A DNA stretch of 64,000 nucleotides, taken from positions 59,152,230 to 59,216,229 of the forward strand of contig CM051516.1 in the NCBI GenBank assembly GCA_028015205.1, written 5' to 3'. Below the pieces are notes generated by a model, which had not been told where the DNA came from, did not search any database, and saw nothing but the letters and a program-made list of their open reading frames with translations. Every line of letters begins with the position of its first letter. Positions within the stretch are counted from its first letter, which is position 1. The stretch comes from Mytilisepta virgata (lineage: Eukaryota; Mollusca; Bivalvia; Mytilida; Mytilidae). This document shows positions 60,873 to 64,000 of the stretch, in pieces. A program made the position numbers and the translations under genes.

Positions 60873-61075
60873 TTTCGTAATCGTGAATGTCATTCCACCC
60901 TGTAGAACCAATTATACATTGATCACGTTTTTGCAATCGCGGATATCTCAGAGAACACACCGATCTATTAAAAATTTCGTAATCATGAATGTCATTTGCT
61001 TCTGTAGAACCAGCTACACATTAATCACGTTCTTGAAATCGTGGATATCTCAGACACCAGCTAAGAGAATACATT
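60873..61075 (+). repeat. Tandem duplication, ~102-bp unit
   Basis: Two diverged copies starting at 60873 and 60975 share TTTCGTAATC.TGAATGTCATT, TGTAGAACCA, CATT.ATCACGTT and GGATATCTCAGA. The plus-strand frame 60853-61077 spans both and shows repeat-derived residues only. Confidence 0.8.
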
Positions 61076-61435
61076 GAGCACGCGATCTCTCAAACTTAGC
61101 AACTACATATGTACATGTATATTGGTTTCGCCATTGAATAGAAGAGCCACGTAGTCTTTTATCATGTAACGGGCTGGTCTAAAAATCGCCCCTACACAAA
61201 TGCTTTTCTCACAACTACAGAGCCCGTTCAAAGTTACAGTCAGTGAAAATAATTGTTCGTTACCTTCGATTTTTACCGTATAGGTTTCTGTATAAATTAA
61301 CAAATTTTTAAAAAGTTATTGTTTATTAATGTAATAATGATAATAATAATCATAATAAAAAAGTAAGCCAATGGGTTTAAAGTTTGGTTTATTGAAGTAT
61401 TGAAATGTATTAACCTTAGTTCTTATTCATATGAA
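61076..61435. other. Non-coding stretch
   Basis: AT-rich with an (AATAAT)n-like run near 61328-61362. No gene recognised. Confidence 0.5.
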
Positions 61436-62480
61436 AGAGGACAAATATACCTAAAGAGCAAATTAAAAAAACACAATCCATTAGACAGACAAATTCGGGA
61501 AGACAAATAAACAACAACAAGCACAACAAATAAACACTGAAAACTAAAAAAAAAACATCGAACAACACGAACTCCTATAAAAACTAGGAGTGACCCAGGT
61601 TCTTCGGAAGGGTAAGCAGTTCCTGCTTCGTATACGACACCCGTCATGAAGTTCAACAAAGTCAAACCGGTGGTAGTCACAAATCTGTGGAGGTACATGA
61701 AATGTTACGACAATAGGAACAGGTCCAACATCATCTTCCGTATTGGAACACTGAAAAGGTCAATCAATTCGTGCTGACGACCGTTAAACTTCCTAAGTAA
61801 TGACATCAACTTATCCCCGATAAAACCCTGGTTAAGCAGCTTTTGTAACAACAGTAATCCTCTTTGTTGAAAGTCATGGTAACTCGCGCATCCCCTTGAA
61901 TATATGATAAGCTGAGAAACGTAGACACCATATGCAGACGATGCTGGTATATTGCTACTCAAGAAGGGAAAGTTAACAATAGGAAAGTTGAAGTCATCAC
62001 GTTTGTCATAAACTTTTGTCTTCAAATGTCCCTAATTGTCTATTTCAAGAAACAAATCCAAATATGAAGCGGACTTCGATGTATCTGTAGTATCCTTAAT
62101 TTCAAGGTAACTGGGGTGATTAGATGTAGAAAGTCTTGGAATTTTTCGTTATTTAACGACAACACGTCATCTATATAACGAAAAGTGAAATTAAAGGATT
62201 GGGCTAGTTTTTTTTTGTTTTCACGTATTAGCCCTTGAATGAAGTCCGCTTCACATTACAGAAACAGATCGACGAGGAGAGGAGCGCAGTTGGTTCCCAT
62301 TGGAATGCCGATTGTTTGTTGAAAAATTCGACCACCAAATTCAACAAATATGTTGTCTATGAGAAAATCTAACATGTTTGTAATTTCATCTTCGGAAAAC
62401 TTTTTTGTCAGAATCAGAGAGGTTCTTCACGAAACTCCTGTCATTCTTTTGATCCCCTCTTCGGAATCTATTACAAGTCG
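61436..62480 (-). pseudogene. Penelope-like reverse transcriptase fragment 3 with 3' region
   Basis: Minus strand from 62480: SFVKNLSDSDKK, then EDEITNMLDFLIDNIFVEFG, FQQTIGIPMGTNCAPLLVDL, a stop, EADFIQGLIRENKKKLAQSF, FRYIDDVLSLNN (YIDD at 62164-62180), a frameshifted stretch, then KVYDKRDDFNFPIVNFPF and YGVYVSQLIIYSRGCASYHD (61705-62025). It keeps intact GTNCAP and YIDD motifs, making it the best preserved of the three, but stops, a frameshift and loss of the N-terminal half make it inactive. Bases 61436-61700 are the 3' region also found at 21208-21447. Confidence 0.8.
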
Positions 62481-64000
62481 ATAGTGGACAAAAATTAAGC
62501 AACTGCAGCCAGTCTTCAATGTAACAGGGCTATTAATTGTTACATGTTCATATCAGTTCTGAGGAGTAAAAGATTTGAGGTGTAATAAGATTCCTGAATG
62601 TTTTGATAGTTTACATTCATGTTGTTTCCACAATAGATCAACTACGTACAATTCACTCCTGCAAATAATTTGAGATATCAGAATCTTGATAGATTCAACT
62701 GTAATTTCAACCACCATGCAAACTTATTTATCCATTGACATTTATATGTCTTAGTTAAGGGCACGCTTTATAGGCGTTTCACACAAAGAGATATTATCCA
62801 CTTCAACGCCATTTCACGAGGAATATGAGAAGAATATATGATAAGTACATGATATAATATGAAAGAAAAGAAAGGGTCTGTTGGATTAAACCTTGACAAA
62901 AAAATCTCTCCATGCATATGACAATATTTCAAGCCAATCATTGCTTTTATTGCTTTTCATCTTTTAACTCAAAGTAAGGCTTTCAACATGAACAAAATCT
63001 CGCACCAAATTGCAATTTCAATACGGGCTGTAGCAGTACTTTAAGCTGAATTTTTGCTAAACGACTAACATCTGCGAGGTAAATCAACGTGTTACAGACA
63101 AGAACTGGCAAATAAACAAGTTTTTTCGTGATTTGTCGTCAGTCTCACAATTCATGCTTTCCCGCCAATGGACAGCATAATTCCAATATAAGTTTCATAA
63201 AATTGCACAAATAGTTAATAAAATCTAACACAGAAATATAAAAATGTGTTAGTACTTGAATAAAGTGTTCCGAAGGGATGCCTTTTGACGTCAGGCGAAT
63301 CTCGGACAAGAGCGTACCTGCTGATGGTATAATCCAGATATACGCATTGCTCAAATTTTTATATCTGATTCATTGTGAGATTACGTAATATGCACAAGCA
63401 TTGCGTTGGTCCATTACTAAAAAAGGTATCCAAAATGATGTTCATTAGTAACATAATAAATTCTGCTTTTATGTGTTTTGTGGAAGTTACGCTTATCCAT
63501 TAGGTTATCAATTTAGATATATTGATATGGAACAAATTGGCTCGAGAAGAATATTGTGAACATTAGCAAACATATTTCTTCAGATAATCTTAATTGGTAT
63601 AAAATTCATTGTAATCAATATTGACTTCTTACTAGTACTCGAAGTTCGTCAAGATATTTATCCGAGAGAACTTTCGTTCTGGACAACGTTCACTTTGTTT
63701 TTTCTCTCTCGGCTATTTGTTAACGTATTCGGACCATAGTAGACCATGAACGTTAATATTATTTCTTTGTAACAAAAATTTACTTTAACATAAAGTTAAA
63801 AGCATGAATTCTGTAGATTTTTCTTTCTCCAGCTGAAAAACACTTCGTTGTTTGCATGCCGCGTCCAGGAATGCGGTCATCGGTTTTTGGGTACCCGCCG
63901 CAATCTGGTTCCATGATCTACCCCATATCCTCACAGTTTTTATAATACCATGCGGAATTGTAAGAACCTAGCATGTCTAAACATTTGAATTTTAAACTCT
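62481..64000. other. Unassigned right edge
   Basis: No gene recognised. A minus-strand 69-codon frame at 63145-63354 and a less AT-rich stretch at 63840-63950 are unexplained. The window ends without a feature boundary. Confidence 0.4.

Overview
The window is AT-rich metazoan DNA with long non-coding stretches, one convincing protein-coding exon and a dense load of decayed mobile elements. The repeat content points to a bivalve mollusc, most likely a mussel (Mytilidae). That is an inference from recognised repeat types: composite elements with ~160-bp tandem cores, Penelope-like retroelements with hammerhead ribozymes, and a dispersed repeat I associate with mussel transcripts. There is no marker gene to prove the species.

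The only confident gene is on the minus strand at 44794-45618. It is the first coding exon (275 codons, phase-0 donor) of a PDE3-type cyclic-nucleotide phosphodiesterase, covering the six-helix membrane region and the RRRSSS / RRTSLP phosphorylation motifs. Its promoter and 5' leader lie at 45619-46130. If transcription continues leftward, bases 1-44793 are mostly first intron. I could not find further exons; the catalytic domain is not visible.

Left part (1-44.7 kb, putative intron): a 926-bp inverted-repeat element whose core is a GATATC palindrome satellite (2793-3718); fold-back elements (4.0, 10.2 kb); three MITE-like elements (11.5, 18.0, 39.0 kb); two tRNA-derived SINEs with target duplications (12.1, 27.1 kb); six composite elements with ~150-167-bp tandem cores (9.0, 21.0, 29.6, 32.9, 35.9, 37.8 kb); LINE 3' ends that share a covarying hairpin; and a large inverted repeat at 25.3-27.4 kb into which a LINE tail and a SINE were later inserted.

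Right part (46-64 kb, upstream of the gene): mostly retroelement remains. Three Penelope-like reverse-transcriptase relics (55.7, 59.1, 61.4 kb), a run of Penelope pseudo-LTR copies carrying hammerhead ribozymes (54.8-55.7 kb), a broken Cys-rich multicopy protein (54.1-54.8 kb), and a ~39-bp satellite (56.5-58.7 kb) split by a 5'-truncated LINE. One unrecognised open region (50535-51021) could be a real exon.

The most interesting signals are the hammerhead ribozymes, one with all pairings and core residues intact; the shared architecture of the composite elements despite unrelated core repeats; and the palindromic GATATC element.
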